Shown here: positions 23,051-31,278 of the stretch, piece by piece
How the letters are laid out: each line of letters opens with the position of its first letter
How positions within the stretch are numbered: the first letter of the stretch is position 1
Source of the DNA: Bacillota bacterium
Lineage (GTDB): Bacteria; Bacillota; Sulfobacillia; Sulfobacillales; Sulfobacillaceae
DNA: 32,460 nt
Reading direction: 5' to 3'
Assembly (NCBI GenBank): GCA_021797515.1
Contig: JAJZZP010000030.1
Span: 1-32,460 of the forward strand
Made by a program: the position numbers and the translations under genes
Notes under the pieces: generated by a model
What the model saw: only the letters and a program-made list of their open reading frames with translations
Database searches by the model: none
Told to the model about the DNA's origin: nothing

Positions 23051-24229
23051 ATGGATTGGGCTTCACGGATGAATAAAATCCCCCCCTATTTGTTTTTTGA
23101 ACTGGATCGCATTGTGGAACAACAACGGCAAATGGGTCATGATGTTATTAATTTAGGTATAGGAGACCCAGATATGGCCACAGCACCACATGTTGTCGAG
23201 GCTATGCAGCAAGCGGTTGCCGAGCCCAGCAACCACCGTTATCCTCATTACTTGGGTAGCATCCAATTTCGGCAAGCTATGGCCGACTGGTACGCGCACC
23301 GGTTTGGCGTCGCATTGGACCCGTCCGATGAGGTCGTGGCACTGATTGGATCCAAAGAAGGCATCGCCCACTTGATTTGGGCCTTTGCCGAACCTGGCGA
23401 TATCGTACTAGTTCCAGACCCCGCCTATCCGGTGTATTATACCCAAACTTTATTAGCGGGCGCCGAACCCTATTATCTTCCTCTACTGGCAGCACACAAC
23501 TTTTTACCCCAATTGGACACGATTCCACAAACGGTTCTAAACCGCGCCACCATGTTGTGGATTAATTATCCCAATAACCCAACAGGAGCCGTTGCCGACA
23601 AAACATTTCTTCATGAGGCCGTAGCATTTTGCCAACAACACGACCTATTACTGTGCAGTGATGCCGCTTATGTGGAAATGGGATTTGACGGATATCGGGC
23701 CGCGAGCGTTTTGGAGATCGAGGGAGCCAAAGATGTTGCAGTGGAGTTTTACTCATTTTCTAAGCCGTTTAACATGACGGGGTGGCGAATTGGATGCGCT
23801 GTGGGAAACCCCAAAGCCATCGCAGCCTTGGGCACCTTAAAAAGCAATTTGGACTCTGGGCCGTTTACTGCTGTTCAACAGGCGGCCATATCTGGATTAA
23901 CCCACCACCCGGAAAAATTCTTTGATGGCATGAATCTCATGTATCAAAAGCGGCGCGATATCGTGATACAAGGGTTAAGAGACATGGGACTCAATACCTC
24001 TACACCGCGCGCGACTTTCTATTTGTGGTTCCCCACTCCCATGCACATGACCTCTTCTGACGCTGCTAAGTTTTTTGTAGAAACCGCCCATGTGATGGTT
24101 ACCCCCGGGGCCGCCTATGGCCCCCACGGAGAAGGGTGGTTACGGATCTCGCTTACCACCACGGAAGATCAGCTGGCTGAAGCCATGAAACGTATGAAGA
24201 AAGCGCTAGAATCCCTAAAATCTGTATAG
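23051..24229 (+). CDS. dapL: LL-diaminopimelate aminotransferase-type class I aminotransferase
   Basis: A 392-residue fold-type I PLP enzyme. The PLP lysine is in SFSKPFNMTGWRIG, the cofactor Asp and Tyr are in SDAAYVEMGF, and NYPNNPTGA and GIGDPDMATAPHV are also hallmark segments of the DapL/AspC group. DapL makes LL-diaminopimelate directly from tetrahydrodipicolinate and glutamate, bypassing the acyl routes. Its position back to back with dapA supports that role over a general aromatic or aspartate aminotransferase. The ATG at 23051 is 7 nt after TTGGAGG. A strong hairpin follows the stop. Without DapF in the window the rest of the route must lie elsewhere. Confidence 0.85.
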   Translation: MDWASRMNKIPPYLFFELDRIVEQQRQMGHDVINLGIGDPDMATAPHVVEAMQQAVAEPSNHRYPHYLGSIQFRQAMADWYAHRFGVALDPSDEVVALIGSKEGIAHLIWAFAEPGDIVLVPDPAYPVYYTQTLLAGAEPYYLPLLAAHNFLPQLDTIPQTVLNRATMLWINYPNNPTGAVADKTFLHEAVAFCQQHDLLLCSDAAYVEMGFDGYRAASVLEIEGAKDVAVEFYSFSKPFNMTGWRIGCAVGNPKAIAALGTLKSNLDSGPFTAVQQAAISGLTHHPEKFFDGMNLMYQKRRDIVIQGLRDMGLNTSTPRATFYLWFPTPMHMTSSDAAKFFVETAHVMVTPGAAYGPHGEGWLRISLTTTEDQLAEAMKRMKKALESLKSV

Positions 24230-24238
24230 TGGACCGCA

Positions 24239-24272
24239 GGGAGCCACACCCCGACATATGGGTATGGCTCCC
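24239..24272 (+). terminator. hairpin downstream of dapL
   Basis: GGGAGCCA (24239-24246) pairs with TGGCTCCC (24265-24272), extended by ACCC/GGGT in the loop. The stem is strong and starts 9 nt after the dapL stop. No U-tract follows, so termination may need a factor or may be partial. Confidence 0.5.
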
Positions 24273-24557
24273 AAGTTCTCTGGCAAATAGGTTGACCCTA
24301 ATGCCTACAGAAAACGGACCCTTTCCCCGGTTTCGTGTCGCACTCGGACTCAGTGGATGGATACGGGCCACAATGGTGGCATTCTGCGTCTCCGGGGCCT
24401 CATGAATCACAGATAACAAGCGCAAGGCATGTAGTTTCGGTCCATACTTGATCCATTGCGGTGTCAACAGTTTCCTTAATGTTGTTTACATTTATCCAAC
24501 GATATATAATCTAGAAACTCTAACACTTGCTGTTGGCGCTCTAAATCGTCTTACTGA

Positions 24558-24772
24558 TCGGGACTGGAAACCTGCCGTTATACGGCTTTGGAGAAGCCCC
24601 GCCTGGTGGGGAATGGCTGGAGTCCGCGGCGCAAAACCTGTTCGTTGTGTGGCTCAAGACTCAAGCCCCCGAAATGCCCTTAAGTGTGCCGGCATGGACC
24701 TGCCCCGTGTGCTACACGCATCCTGATCGGGACATCAACGCGGCGATGGATGAATGTACAACATATGGCTGA
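24558..24772 (+). pseudogene. remnant of an IS200/IS605-type TnpB (OrfB) C-terminus
   Basis: The zinc ribbon and last catalytic block of TnpB are recognisable in two frames. The first frame reads CSLCGSRLKPP at about 24639-24671; the second continues PLSVPAWTCPVC and THPDRDINAAMDE to a TGA at 24770-24772. Together they restore the family pattern CxxC-(linker)-CxxC followed by DRDxNAA, whose first Asp belongs to the RuvC site. A frameshift between about 24653 and 24674 and the missing N-terminal 300 residues show that it is dead. The following 24773-25104 stretch, with a short CCCGTGGAAAGGG hairpin, may be the old right end and guide RNA region; it shows no gene. Confidence 0.75.
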
Positions 24773-25104
24773 GAGTGCGGTGAGGGGATCCTCAACTTAA
24801 CGCAAGCCCTTCGCTGACGGCCTGAGCGGAATTCCCTCCCGTGGAAAGGGCTCGCGGCTTGTGCGTGGACGACCGACGCTATCCCTAAGAAATGGTGGCA
24901 TGATGAACCATGAAGGTGACGACAAATTGCATCAGCAATAATCACATTTGGATAACTTCATCAGAACGGCCGGATTCGACGCGAGAGATGGATATCGTGG
25001 AAACCGTTCTCGAAAGCACCCAAACAACAGTCAGAGTTTTACGACTATCAGAGGCGGCATGACCATCCTATATCCCTATCACACTAGATAAACGGAGGTT
25101 AATG

Positions 25105-26262
25105 ATGGACTTTACATTGTCACAGGAAATAGGGCAAATGAGAGAAACGATTCGGGACTTCATTGCTCACGAAGTGGAACCCCATGCCATGGAGATTGAA
25201 GAGCATAACGAGGTGCCCCTGACGATCCTGGAACAGTCTAAGCAGCTTGGACTGTTCGGGTTAAGCATCCCTGAAAAATATGGTGGTTTAGGACTATCGA
25301 TGGTGGATAAATGCGCCATCTTTGAAGAATTGGGTCAAACCATTAATGGTTACACCACCATTATTGGAGCACATAACGGCATCGGTTCCGTAGGCATAGT
25401 AGAATTTGGCACAGAAGACCAAAAGTCACGATATCTTCCTAAAATGGCTACGGCTGAATGGATTGGAGCGTTTGCACTGACTGAACCTGAGGCTGGATCT
25501 AACGCGGCTGCCATCTCGACCCGCGCTGTGAAAGAGGGAAACCGGTATATCTTAAATGGCCAAAAAATCTACATCACCAACGCGCCATATGCTCACGTAT
25601 TTACCGTAATGGCCGTGACCAATCCCACTCTTGGTGCTAAAGGCATAACCTCTTTTATCGTTGAACGCGACTTTCCCGGATTCCGAGTGGGTGCCGTTGA
25701 AAAGAAAATGGGGCTTCATGGATCCCACACCGCCCAAATTTTCTTTGAGAACCTGGAAGTGCCCGAAAACAATGTCTTAGGTGTCGAAGGGCAAGGCTAT
25801 ATTAACGCCCTGAAAATACTAGCCAACGGGAGGGCAGGCCTGGCCGCACGTTCATTGGGTTCGTCGCAGTATCTTTTAAATAAATCCATTCGGTATGCTA
25901 TGGAGCGGCACCAGTTCGGCAAGCCCATTTTTGAACAACAAATTATTCAGCACTATTTAGCCGATATGGCTACAGAAATCGAAACCTTGCGATGGATGAC
26001 CTATCGCGTCGCATGGATGGCGGACCAAGGAGAGCCCGTCATTAAAGAAGCCGCCATGCTAAAACTCTACGGTTCTGAAGCCTATAACCGGGTGGCAGAC
26101 AAGGCTGTCCAAATTCATGGAGGCATTGGATACATTGCAGACTATCCCATCGAACGGTTTTACCGCGATGCTCGCGTCACCAGGATTTACGAAGGCACCT
26201 CAGAAATTCAAAAAAATATCATTGCTGCCCAATTAAAAAAGGAATTCGAGGAACATGACTGA
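25105..26262 (+). CDS. acyl-CoA dehydrogenase
   Basis: A 385-residue FAD enzyme that introduces the alpha,beta double bond into an acyl-CoA. Seen are FALTEPEAGSNAAAI (FAD and substrate loop), YILNGQKIYITNA, RHQFGKPIFEQQ, QIHGGIGYIADYPIERFYRDARV and the catalytic glutamate in IYEGTSEIQ near the C-terminus. This is the short- or medium-chain ACAD layout at usual length. Of two adjacent ATGs I chose 25105, which sits 6 nt after GGAGG; 25102 would be too close. It appears to be a lone gene, convergent with a LysR gene. Chain length and electron acceptor are not evident. Confidence 0.93.
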   Translation: MDFTLSQEIGQMRETIRDFIAHEVEPHAMEIEEHNEVPLTILEQSKQLGLFGLSIPEKYGGLGLSMVDKCAIFEELGQTINGYTTIIGAHNGIGSVGIVEFGTEDQKSRYLPKMATAEWIGAFALTEPEAGSNAAAISTRAVKEGNRYILNGQKIYITNAPYAHVFTVMAVTNPTLGAKGITSFIVERDFPGFRVGAVEKKMGLHGSHTAQIFFENLEVPENNVLGVEGQGYINALKILANGRAGLAARSLGSSQYLLNKSIRYAMERHQFGKPIFEQQIIQHYLADMATEIETLRWMTYRVAWMADQGEPVIKEAAMLKLYGSEAYNRVADKAVQIHGGIGYIADYPIERFYRDARVTRIYEGTSEIQKNIIAAQLKKEFEEHD

Positions 26263-26339
26263 TGGCAATGCCATGATATAAACCGATGTAGAAATCTTGC
26301 ACCTTAATGCCGGGCTACGGTATGAGACTCCCGATTTGT

Positions 26340-27224
26340 TCATGATACCACCTGTTCCGCATGAAATAGGGATTGAGCAAGCGCCACAAAGGAGCGCACT
26401 GCGGGTGTCGCCTCGTTGATAAAGGGGCAACGGAGACCAACATATCGCCACATCGTCGGTTGCACGTTTTTCACCAGGATATGGGGTGTCGTATCGGGCA
26501 ACGATAGTTCTGGAACCATAGTAATACCCAATCCCTCGCGGACCATGTTCAAGATGGTGTCCATATCGCGTACCGCAAATTTGATGGAGGGGCTACATTG
26601 AGACCGCCCAAACCACTCTTCAATGAGAGGCTCACAGCCTCCCGTGGACATAATGAATGGATGGTCGACCAACGATCCGATGGATACGCCGTCATTTTCC
26701 TCCAGCACATGGCCTTTCGGAAGGACCGCGACCATTTTGTCCTTTGTGAGGGGAATCATATCGGGGCCTGGGGTGCTCTGGGCGGCAAATCCCACATCGA
26801 TGATCCGATCCTGCAACCACTCGATCACCTCCTGATCGGTGCCCTCGAAGAGGACAATCGTGATGTGGGGATGTTGCTTCTCGAATACACTGACGATTTT
26901 CGGAAGCAGCCGGGCCGACGCACTGGGAAAGCTCCCAACCCGAATGGTTCCTGCTTCAAGCCCTTGTGCGGCAGCGGCTTCTTGCTCAATCTGCGCCACC
27001 CGATTTAAGATGACTCGCATGGGTTCCAATACACGCCGCCCAAAATCGGAGACCACGATCCCCTGCCTTCTGTCGCGAATCAGCAGGAGCACGCCGAACT
27101 CCGTCTCAAGTCCGGCGATTGCATGACTCACTGCCGATTGGCTCATATGGAGGGCTTCGGCGGCTCTGGTGAAACTGCCCATTTCCACGACCTTGGAAAA
27201 CACGGTAAGTTGGGTCCACGTCAT
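26340..27224 (-). CDS. LysR-family transcriptional regulator
   Basis: A 294-residue regulator. The N-terminal winged helix-turn-helix, GSFTRAAEALHMSQSAVSHAIAGLE at about residues 16-40, is textbook LysR, followed by the linker helix and a periplasmic-binding-protein-like effector domain (VGSFPSASARLLPKIV). The ATG at 27224 has an AGGGGA site. It diverges from a DMT exporter gene 106 nt away, so it most likely controls that gene and itself in response to the exported or a related compound. Both genes look richer in GC than their neighbours, which may mean that they arrived together. The effector cannot be told from sequence. Confidence 0.92.
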   Translation of the reverse strand: MTWTQLTVFSKVVEMGSFTRAAEALHMSQSAVSHAIAGLETEFGVLLLIRDRRQGIVVSDFGRRVLEPMRVILNRVAQIEQEAAAAQGLEAGTIRVGSFPSASARLLPKIVSVFEKQHPHITIVLFEGTDQEVIEWLQDRIIDVGFAAQSTPGPDMIPLTKDKMVAVLPKGHVLEENDGVSIGSLVDHPFIMSTGGCEPLIEEWFGRSQCSPSIKFAVRDMDTILNMVREGLGITMVPELSLPDTTPHILVKNVQPTMWRYVGLRCPFINEATPAVRSFVALAQSLFHAEQVVS

Positions 27225-27330
27225 GAGTATCCCCTCATGTAATTAATGGCAAAGACGAATTTTACTCATTCTATATCGGACGGTATGCTGGATACAAGAT
27301 CATCTGCAAATACCGCAAGGGGGAATATTT
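27225..27330. promoter_or_regulatory. divergent LysR/DMT control region
   Basis: This 106-nt gap must hold both promoters. ATATCGGACGGTAT at 27273-27286 is an imperfect dyad of the LysR T-N11-A type and the best operator candidate. I found no clear -35/-10 pair. The assignment rests on the usual arrangement of LysR genes. Confidence 0.35.
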
Positions 27331-28224
27331 TTGGCACCGAAAGATGGCGGTATATTAGTCCTGTTGGCTTCCCTATGGGGCGCATCATTTCTATTCATGC
27401 GCGTAGCGTCTCCGGTTCTCGGCCCCGTGTTGCTCATCGATCTCCGAGTTCTGATTGCCGGTCTGGTTCTGATCCTAGCCGCTTGGGTTTTACATCATCG
27501 GCTCCGGATCCTCCATCAATGGAAAGCCTATCTATTGCTTGGCGCGCTAAATGCAGCGATTCCCTTCTGCCTGATCGCCGCGGCCGAATTGATTCTCGAT
27601 GCATCGTGGGCGGCCATTCTAAACGCCACAACCCCACTGTTCACGGCCCTCGTGGCCTATGGATGGACCCATGATCCCTTAACACCAAAGAAACTCGGAG
27701 GGCTGGTGCTCGGCATCGTGGGAGTCGCGGTCCTCGTGGGGTGGAATGCCCATCCAATCACCGAGCATATGCTCCTGGCCGTCGGTCTCTCGCTAACGGC
27801 CGCGTTGTTTTATGGCATTGGCGGCGTCTTCGCGTCCCGAAGGTTCCGAGGTGAAACGCCCCTCACCTTGGCCATTGGCCAACAACTGGCGGCCGGAACC
27901 CTTTTGACCCCAATGGCCGCATTTTTTCTCCCACATCGCCTCCCGGGGCTGGGCGTGATCTGGTCTGTCCTAGGGCTGGCCGTGCTCTCCACATCATTGG
28001 GATATTTGCTGTACTTCCGTCTTATACGCCACGTAGGCCCTATCAAGACTCTCGGTGTCACCTTTCTGGTACCCGCTTTCGGCGTTATGTGGGGATGGCT
28101 GTTTCTGCACGAATCCGTGTCGATCGGAACGTTCATGGGATTGGTCGTGATTCTTTTGAGCGTTACCATGGTGACCAACATCCCTCTGAAATTTCAGCGC
28201 AAACGAGAACCTACACCAGACTAA
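27331..28224 (+). CDS. EamA/DMT-superfamily exporter
   Basis: A 297-residue membrane protein with ten predicted helices in two EamA repeats. The first begins LVLLASLWGASFLFMRVASP and the second near residue 150 (GLSLTAALFYGIGGVFASRR). FLVPAFGVMWGWLFLHE is the conserved end block. Such proteins move amino acids, nucleobases or other small metabolites across the membrane, usually outward. The start is a TTG at 27331, preceded by AAGGGGGA. It diverges from the LysR gene, a common regulator-exporter pair. The substrate is unknown. The C-terminus is basic, which suits a cytoplasmic end. Confidence 0.85.
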   Translation: MAPKDGGILVLLASLWGASFLFMRVASPVLGPVLLIDLRVLIAGLVLILAAWVLHHRLRILHQWKAYLLLGALNAAIPFCLIAAAELILDASWAAILNATTPLFTALVAYGWTHDPLTPKKLGGLVLGIVGVAVLVGWNAHPITEHMLLAVGLSLTAALFYGIGGVFASRRFRGETPLTLAIGQQLAAGTLLTPMAAFFLPHRLPGLGVIWSVLGLAVLSTSLGYLLYFRLIRHVGPIKTLGVTFLVPAFGVMWGWLFLHESVSIGTFMGLVVILLSVTMVTNIPLKFQRKREPTPD

Positions 28225-28593
28225 AATGGGCCTCGGGTAGGAAAACTCTTATGTCCAAGAAGTGAGGGCTTTTGACACAATCCAGATGACCGCGATTCGC
28301 GGACCAATTTCTGAGCAACGCTATAAAAATTAGCTTGAGATATCCAACGATGATTTGGAGTGTTGTGAGAAACACGAGACCCAGGATTATTGCTCTTGGC
28401 CTGTAGGACGATCAGAAAGACATCAACTCTTTATCTCCGAACACTCTTTCCAAAGCCCCTCTTGTTGTCATCACCAAAACCCCAGCCCACCTATGGCATA
28501 CTAGCACAGAGCGACCGAGGCAGCGGCTAGGAGGACGATTTTTGACCGGGTCGAAAGTCCAGGTCACCGCGTCAGAAGTCGTAGACAATAAGA
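28225..28593. other. 369-nt gap between the DMT gene and rnpB
   Basis: No convincing gene is seen. It contains CCGCGATTCGCGG (28290-28302), a near-perfect palindrome whose arms equal the inner arms of the dapA leader hairpin. A 78-codon minus-strand frame overlaps the 3' end of rnpB and is not credible. I see no clear terminator for rnpB. Confidence 0.4.
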
Positions 28594-28945
28594 GAGCGAG
28601 CCGGCCATAAGCCGAGTTCTGTCGTGAACGATCATTTATCTGGGACACCAGTTACCTAGTGCCTCAAGCGACCAACCCGGGAAGTCAGCGAGCAGCGTCA
28701 TCCTTCCCCTATTAGGTCTTGCTGCGAGTGGGGTTTACCAAGAGCTTCAGTCACCTGGGCTCTGGTGCGCTCTTACCGCACCGTTTCATCCTTGCCCCAA
28801 TGATATGGGGCGGTTTGTTTTCTGTGGCACTTTCCTTAGGGTTTCCCCCACTGGACGTTATCCAGCACTCTGCTCTATGCAGCTCGGACTTTCCTCAGAC
28901 ACGGCCTTGCGGCGCTGTGCCCGCGATCGTTTAGCCGACTCGCAT
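28594..28945 (-). ncRNA. rnpB: RNase P RNA
   Basis: The catalytic RNA of RNase P, about 348 nt, that matures tRNA 5' ends. On the minus strand the conserved GAGGAAAGTCCGAGCTGC block follows the 5' end, AAACGGTGCGGTAAGAGCGC is in the middle, and AGAACTCGGCTTATGGCC lies near the 3' end. The closing helix P1 is clear: GCGAGTCGGC (28943-28934) pairs with GCCGGCTCGC (28605-28596), ten pairs with one G-U. The layout resembles the ancestral type A, not the type B of Bacillus. It lies downstream of rnhA and has its own promoter. The mature ends may differ by a few bases. Confidence 0.96.
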
Positions 28946-28957
28946 CTTGGAGTTTAT

Positions 28958-28987
28958 ATTATGCCTTGACAGTAACTCGGGCGTCAA
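28958..28987 (-). promoter_or_regulatory. rnpB promoter
   Basis: On the minus strand TTGACG (28987-28982), an 18-nt spacer and CATAAT (28963-28958) place a start about 7-10 nt later, close to the 5' end of the P1 helix. The promoter fills the gap between the rnhA stop and rnpB, so rnpB can be expressed independently. Confidence 0.65.
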
Positions 28988-28996
28988 CCGTTACAT

Positions 28997-29464
28997 TTAC
29001 TCTATTTTGTTATTTGGTGCCATTAGAGCGCGCATCGCCTCTACAGCAAGTCGGTCTGCCATTTCATTGTAACGATTGCCGGAATGGCCTTTGACTTTGA
29101 TCCATTGCACGCAGCGCTCAGTTACCAACACTAGCATCTGTCGCCATAAATCTTGGTTTTCCACTGGTTGTCCCTTGGCATTGCGCCATTGCCGTCGTTC
29201 CCAACCTTTAAACCAATTTTGGGTAAAGGCATTGATGACATATGCGGAGTCACTGTAAATTCTTACTGCAGAATTTTTCGGCGTGTTCCCCAATGCTTGA
29301 ATTACCGCCGTCATTTCCATCCGGTTATTGGTAGTTGCAGGATCCGCTCCAGAAAAATTTGGCCCATCGACAAAAACACAGGCCCATCCACCGGGTTGCC
29401 CTCCGGGCGCTTGATTGTTGCTGCATGCCCCATCCGTATATACATGATACTCCGTGTTATTCAT
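28997..29464 (-). CDS. rnhA: ribonuclease HI
   Basis: A 155-residue nuclease that cuts RNA in RNA-DNA hybrids. The four acidic residues of the two-metal site are present: D11 (YTDGACSNN), E50 (NRMEMTAV), D72 (YSDSAYVINA) and D137 (NEMADRLA), with H127 in the KGHSGN loop. The basic WFKGWERRQW handle at about residues 84-93 is of the E. coli type. Length is typical. The ATG at 29464 follows an AAGG site. It is last in the tdk-trmK-rnhA series on the minus strand, 57 nt after trmK, and that gap contains a 9-bp tandem repeat. Confidence 0.95.
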   Translation of the reverse strand: MNNTEYHVYTDGACSNNQAPGGQPGGWACVFVDGPNFSGADPATTNNRMEMTAVIQALGNTPKNSAVRIYSDSAYVINAFTQNWFKGWERRQWRNAKGQPVENQDLWRQMLVLVTERCVQWIKVKGHSGNRYNEMADRLAVEAMRALMAPNNKIE

Positions 29465-29489
29465 CAGTGTAATCCTTCACCTTGTCATC

Positions 29490-29516
29490 GTATTTGACGT
29501 ATTTGACGTATTTGAC
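29490..29516. repeat. three tandem copies of a 9-bp unit
   Basis: GTATTTGAC is repeated three times without interruption in the 57-nt gap between trmK and rnhA. Being a multiple of three, it keeps any frame open; on the minus strand, starting with a GTG right after the trmK stop, it reads repeated Thr-Ser-Asn before a TGA. Confidence 0.9.
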
Positions 29517-29521
29517 GTCAC

Positions 29522-30127
29522 CTATAGCACTGTATTCCAATACCCCAACTCTTCCAAGGTTTTTTTATAGTCCTTTTGCGATAGCGGAAAAGTCAATTTA
29601 TGTCTCCTGAATTGTTGTTCCCGAAAGCACAGTTCCGGCCACAAAGGATCCTGAGAGAATTCGGCAAACATCGCAATTGGAGCGTCGATACCATCAAAAG
29701 ACACTCCCCATGATGCATACATTCGAGCATCGTCCTCCACCAGACGAGCCCGATGAATCACCGCTAAATTTTCGTATAGATAGCGACGTACTGCTAATAT
29801 ACCCTGGATGGGTTGAATAAAAAACACGGGATTATAGGGCAAAACGTGTCTTTGCCCTATAATATGTACGATTCGATTACTACCCATCCCCGCCACCACA
29901 ACGACATCAACTGCATTCCGATGCTTTAACGGCAGAAGTCCATCACCAACTAAACTTATTACTCGGTTAGCGGTTGTATTTCGCAATACATCGACGCTTT
30001 TGGCGCTTGCTTCAGTGGCTATCACATCGTGGCCTTTACGAATCAAATCAAGTGTTAAGCGCCCACTACCCGCACCGATATCCGCCACGCGAGGATATGG
30101 TCTACACCATTCGCTCAGCAACTGCAA
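29522..30127 (-). CDS. trmK: TrmK-type tRNA (adenine-N1)-methyltransferase
   Basis: A class I SAM-dependent methyltransferase expected to make m1A22 in tRNA. Family features are VADIGAGSGRL (SAM motif I), the acidic TEAS end of strand 2, VGDGL, VVVAGMGSNRIVHII (the AGMG motif of TrmK) and FFIQPIQGILAVRRYLYEN. From the TTG at 30127 it has 201 residues, slightly short. The conserved N-terminal helix (ENRLQLLSEW) extends upstream of that TTG. No ATG, GTG or TTG is available there, but an ATT at 30151 lies 7 nt after AGGAGAGG, so the true start may be that ATT. It overlaps the end of tdk. Confidence 0.8.
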   Translation of the reverse strand: MQLLSEWCRPYPRVADIGAGSGRLTLDLIRKGHDVIATEASAKSVDVLRNTTANRVISLVGDGLLPLKHRNAVDVVVVAGMGSNRIVHIIGQRHVLPYNPVFFIQPIQGILAVRRYLYENLAVIHRARLVEDDARMYASWGVSFDGIDAPIAMFAEFSQDPLWPELCFREQQFRRHKLTFPLSQKDYKKTLEELGYWNTVL

Positions 30128-30731
30128 TCGATTTTCGAGCTGTCTGGTAATCCGTCGTCCTCTCCTGTTTGCCCATCATAACATGGTCATAGCACTCCAC
30201 ACAAAGTGCCGTATAGTTACTCTCGCCAACCACTACTTGGCCAGACTCAGCCGTGAGTCGGTAGGAAATAAAAGCATCAGATTTTTTGCAGGCCGTACAT
30301 ACCGCATGGACCTTCATAACATCATCAGCTACACACATCAAAGCCCCCATGCACCCAAATGGATTTTCCTGGTAATCTAAGTCTAGTCCTGCAATCAAGA
30401 CTTGCTTTCCATCGTGCCTCAATTTTTTTACCACTTCAACCAAATCATGGGTAAAAAACTGGGCTTCATCGATCGCCACTACATCAGCTACTGGATTTGT
30501 CAGAGTGATAAGTGCTTGAGCGCTACCATCGGGTACTCCCCTGATGGTCAATGAGCCACGCAATTCAGCAATGCGACGCTCTATATCCCGCGAACTGTCG
30601 CGAGATGAAAAAACAGGATAGAACACGTCCACGGTAAGGTCCGCAATCAAAGCCCGCTCGATGAGCCGAGACAACTCTTTGGATTTTCCAGAAAACATTT
30701 CCCCCGTTATCACTTTAATATTGCCAGCCAC
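30102..30731 (-). CDS. tdk: thymidine kinase (type II)
   Basis: A 209-residue enzyme that phosphorylates thymidine to dTMP in the salvage pathway. It shows the P-loop GEMFSGKS near residue 11, the Walker B and catalytic glutamate in VVAIDEAQFF, the GLDLDYQENPFG lasso region, and two Cys pairs (CTAC and CVEC) of the structural zinc site. The start should be the GTG at 30731, 5-6 nt after GGGGAGG; an ATG at 30746 would start within that ribosome binding site. It is the first gene of the tdk-trmK-rnhA unit and is divergent from the tRNA genes. Confidence 0.94.
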   Translation of the reverse strand: MAGNIKVITGEMFSGKSKELSRLIERALIADLTVDVFYPVFSSRDSSRDIERRIAELRGSLTIRGVPDGSAQALITLTNPVADVVAIDEAQFFTHDLVEVVKKLRHDGKQVLIAGLDLDYQENPFGCMGALMCVADDVMKVHAVCTACKKSDAFISYRLTAESGQVVVGESNYTALCVECYDHVMMGKQERTTDYQTARKSIAVAERMV

Positions 30732-30849
30732 AAAAATCCTCCCCAAAATGGTCTCTTAAGAAGGATTCGACGTTTTCTCCTGATTTCCTACCACACACCT
30801 TAAAACTTGCCGACCACAATATGTTACATTAAAATCGCGGTGGCAGTAC

Positions 30850-30878
30850 TTGACGCTAATGCTCGATCCTGATAAGAT
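30850..30878 (+). promoter_or_regulatory. promoter of the tRNA cluster
   Basis: TTGACG (30850-30855), a 17-nt spacer and TAAGAT (30873-30878) form a good sigma-A promoter ending 17 nt before tRNA-Asn. It probably drives all three tRNAs. Confidence 0.65.
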
Positions 30879-30895
30879 GACATTTGTCGGAACAC

Positions 30896-30971
30896 TCCTC
30901 GATAGCTCAATTGGTAGAGCACCCGGCTGTTAACCGGGTGGTTGCAGGTTCGAGTCCTGCTCGAGGAGCCA
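30896..30971 (+). tRNA. tRNA-Asn (anticodon GTT), CCA encoded
   Basis: A complete cloverleaf: acceptor arms TCCTCGA/TCGAGGA, D arm GCTC/GAGC, anticodon stem CCCGG/CCGGG around CTGTTAA, T arm with GTTCGAG, G discriminator and an encoded CCA. It is first of three tandem tRNA genes. Confidence 0.95.
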
Positions 30972-30979
30972 TTGCTTTT

Positions 30980-31054
30980 GGGCCCATAGCTCAGCGGTAG
31001 AGCTGCCGGCTCATAACCGGTTGGTCGGAGGTTCGAATCCTTCTGGGCCCACCA
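30980..31054 (+). tRNA. tRNA with CAT anticodon (elongator Met, or Ile2), CCA encoded
   Basis: Acceptor arms GGGCCCA/TGGGCCC, anticodon stem around CTCATAA, T arm with TTCGAAT, and an encoded CCA. The paired first base excludes initiator tRNA. CAT can mean Met, or Ile2 after lysidine modification; the CGGCTCATAACCG arm also resembles Bacillus Ile2, so the identity is not settled. It lies 8 nt after tRNA-Asn. Confidence 0.88.
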
Positions 31055-31076
31055 GCCCTGTACCGCACACCAAAAT

Positions 31077-31151
31077 GGGCGCGTAGCTCAGTGGTAGAGC
31101 GCTTGCTTCACACGCAAGAGGTCGATGGTTCGATACCATCCGTGCCCACCA
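31077..31151 (+). tRNA. tRNA-Val (anticodon CAC), CCA encoded
   Basis: Acceptor arms GGGCGCG/CGTGCCC with one G-U pair, anticodon stem CTTGC/GCAAG around TTCACAC, T arm with TTCGATA, and an encoded CCA. It is last of the three tandem tRNA genes; eroded mobile DNA begins soon after it. Confidence 0.93.
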
Positions 31152-31278
31152 GAAAATTTCAACCTGTACAATTTAACCCCGTAAATTTCTGAATTCTTTA
31201 AGAATGTGTGCCCATAAAATGCTCCCCCGTTCCTTGCTGTAAACTCTCTCGGCGCGTGGAAGAATGTGCCCCAGGCAG

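Noticed and set aside
28412-28648. 78-codon minus-strand frame next to rnpB
   Set aside because: It starts inside the RNase P RNA gene and has no ribosome binding site.
28719-28934. 71-codon plus-strand frame inside rnpB
   Set aside because: Entirely within a structured RNA gene on the opposite strand.
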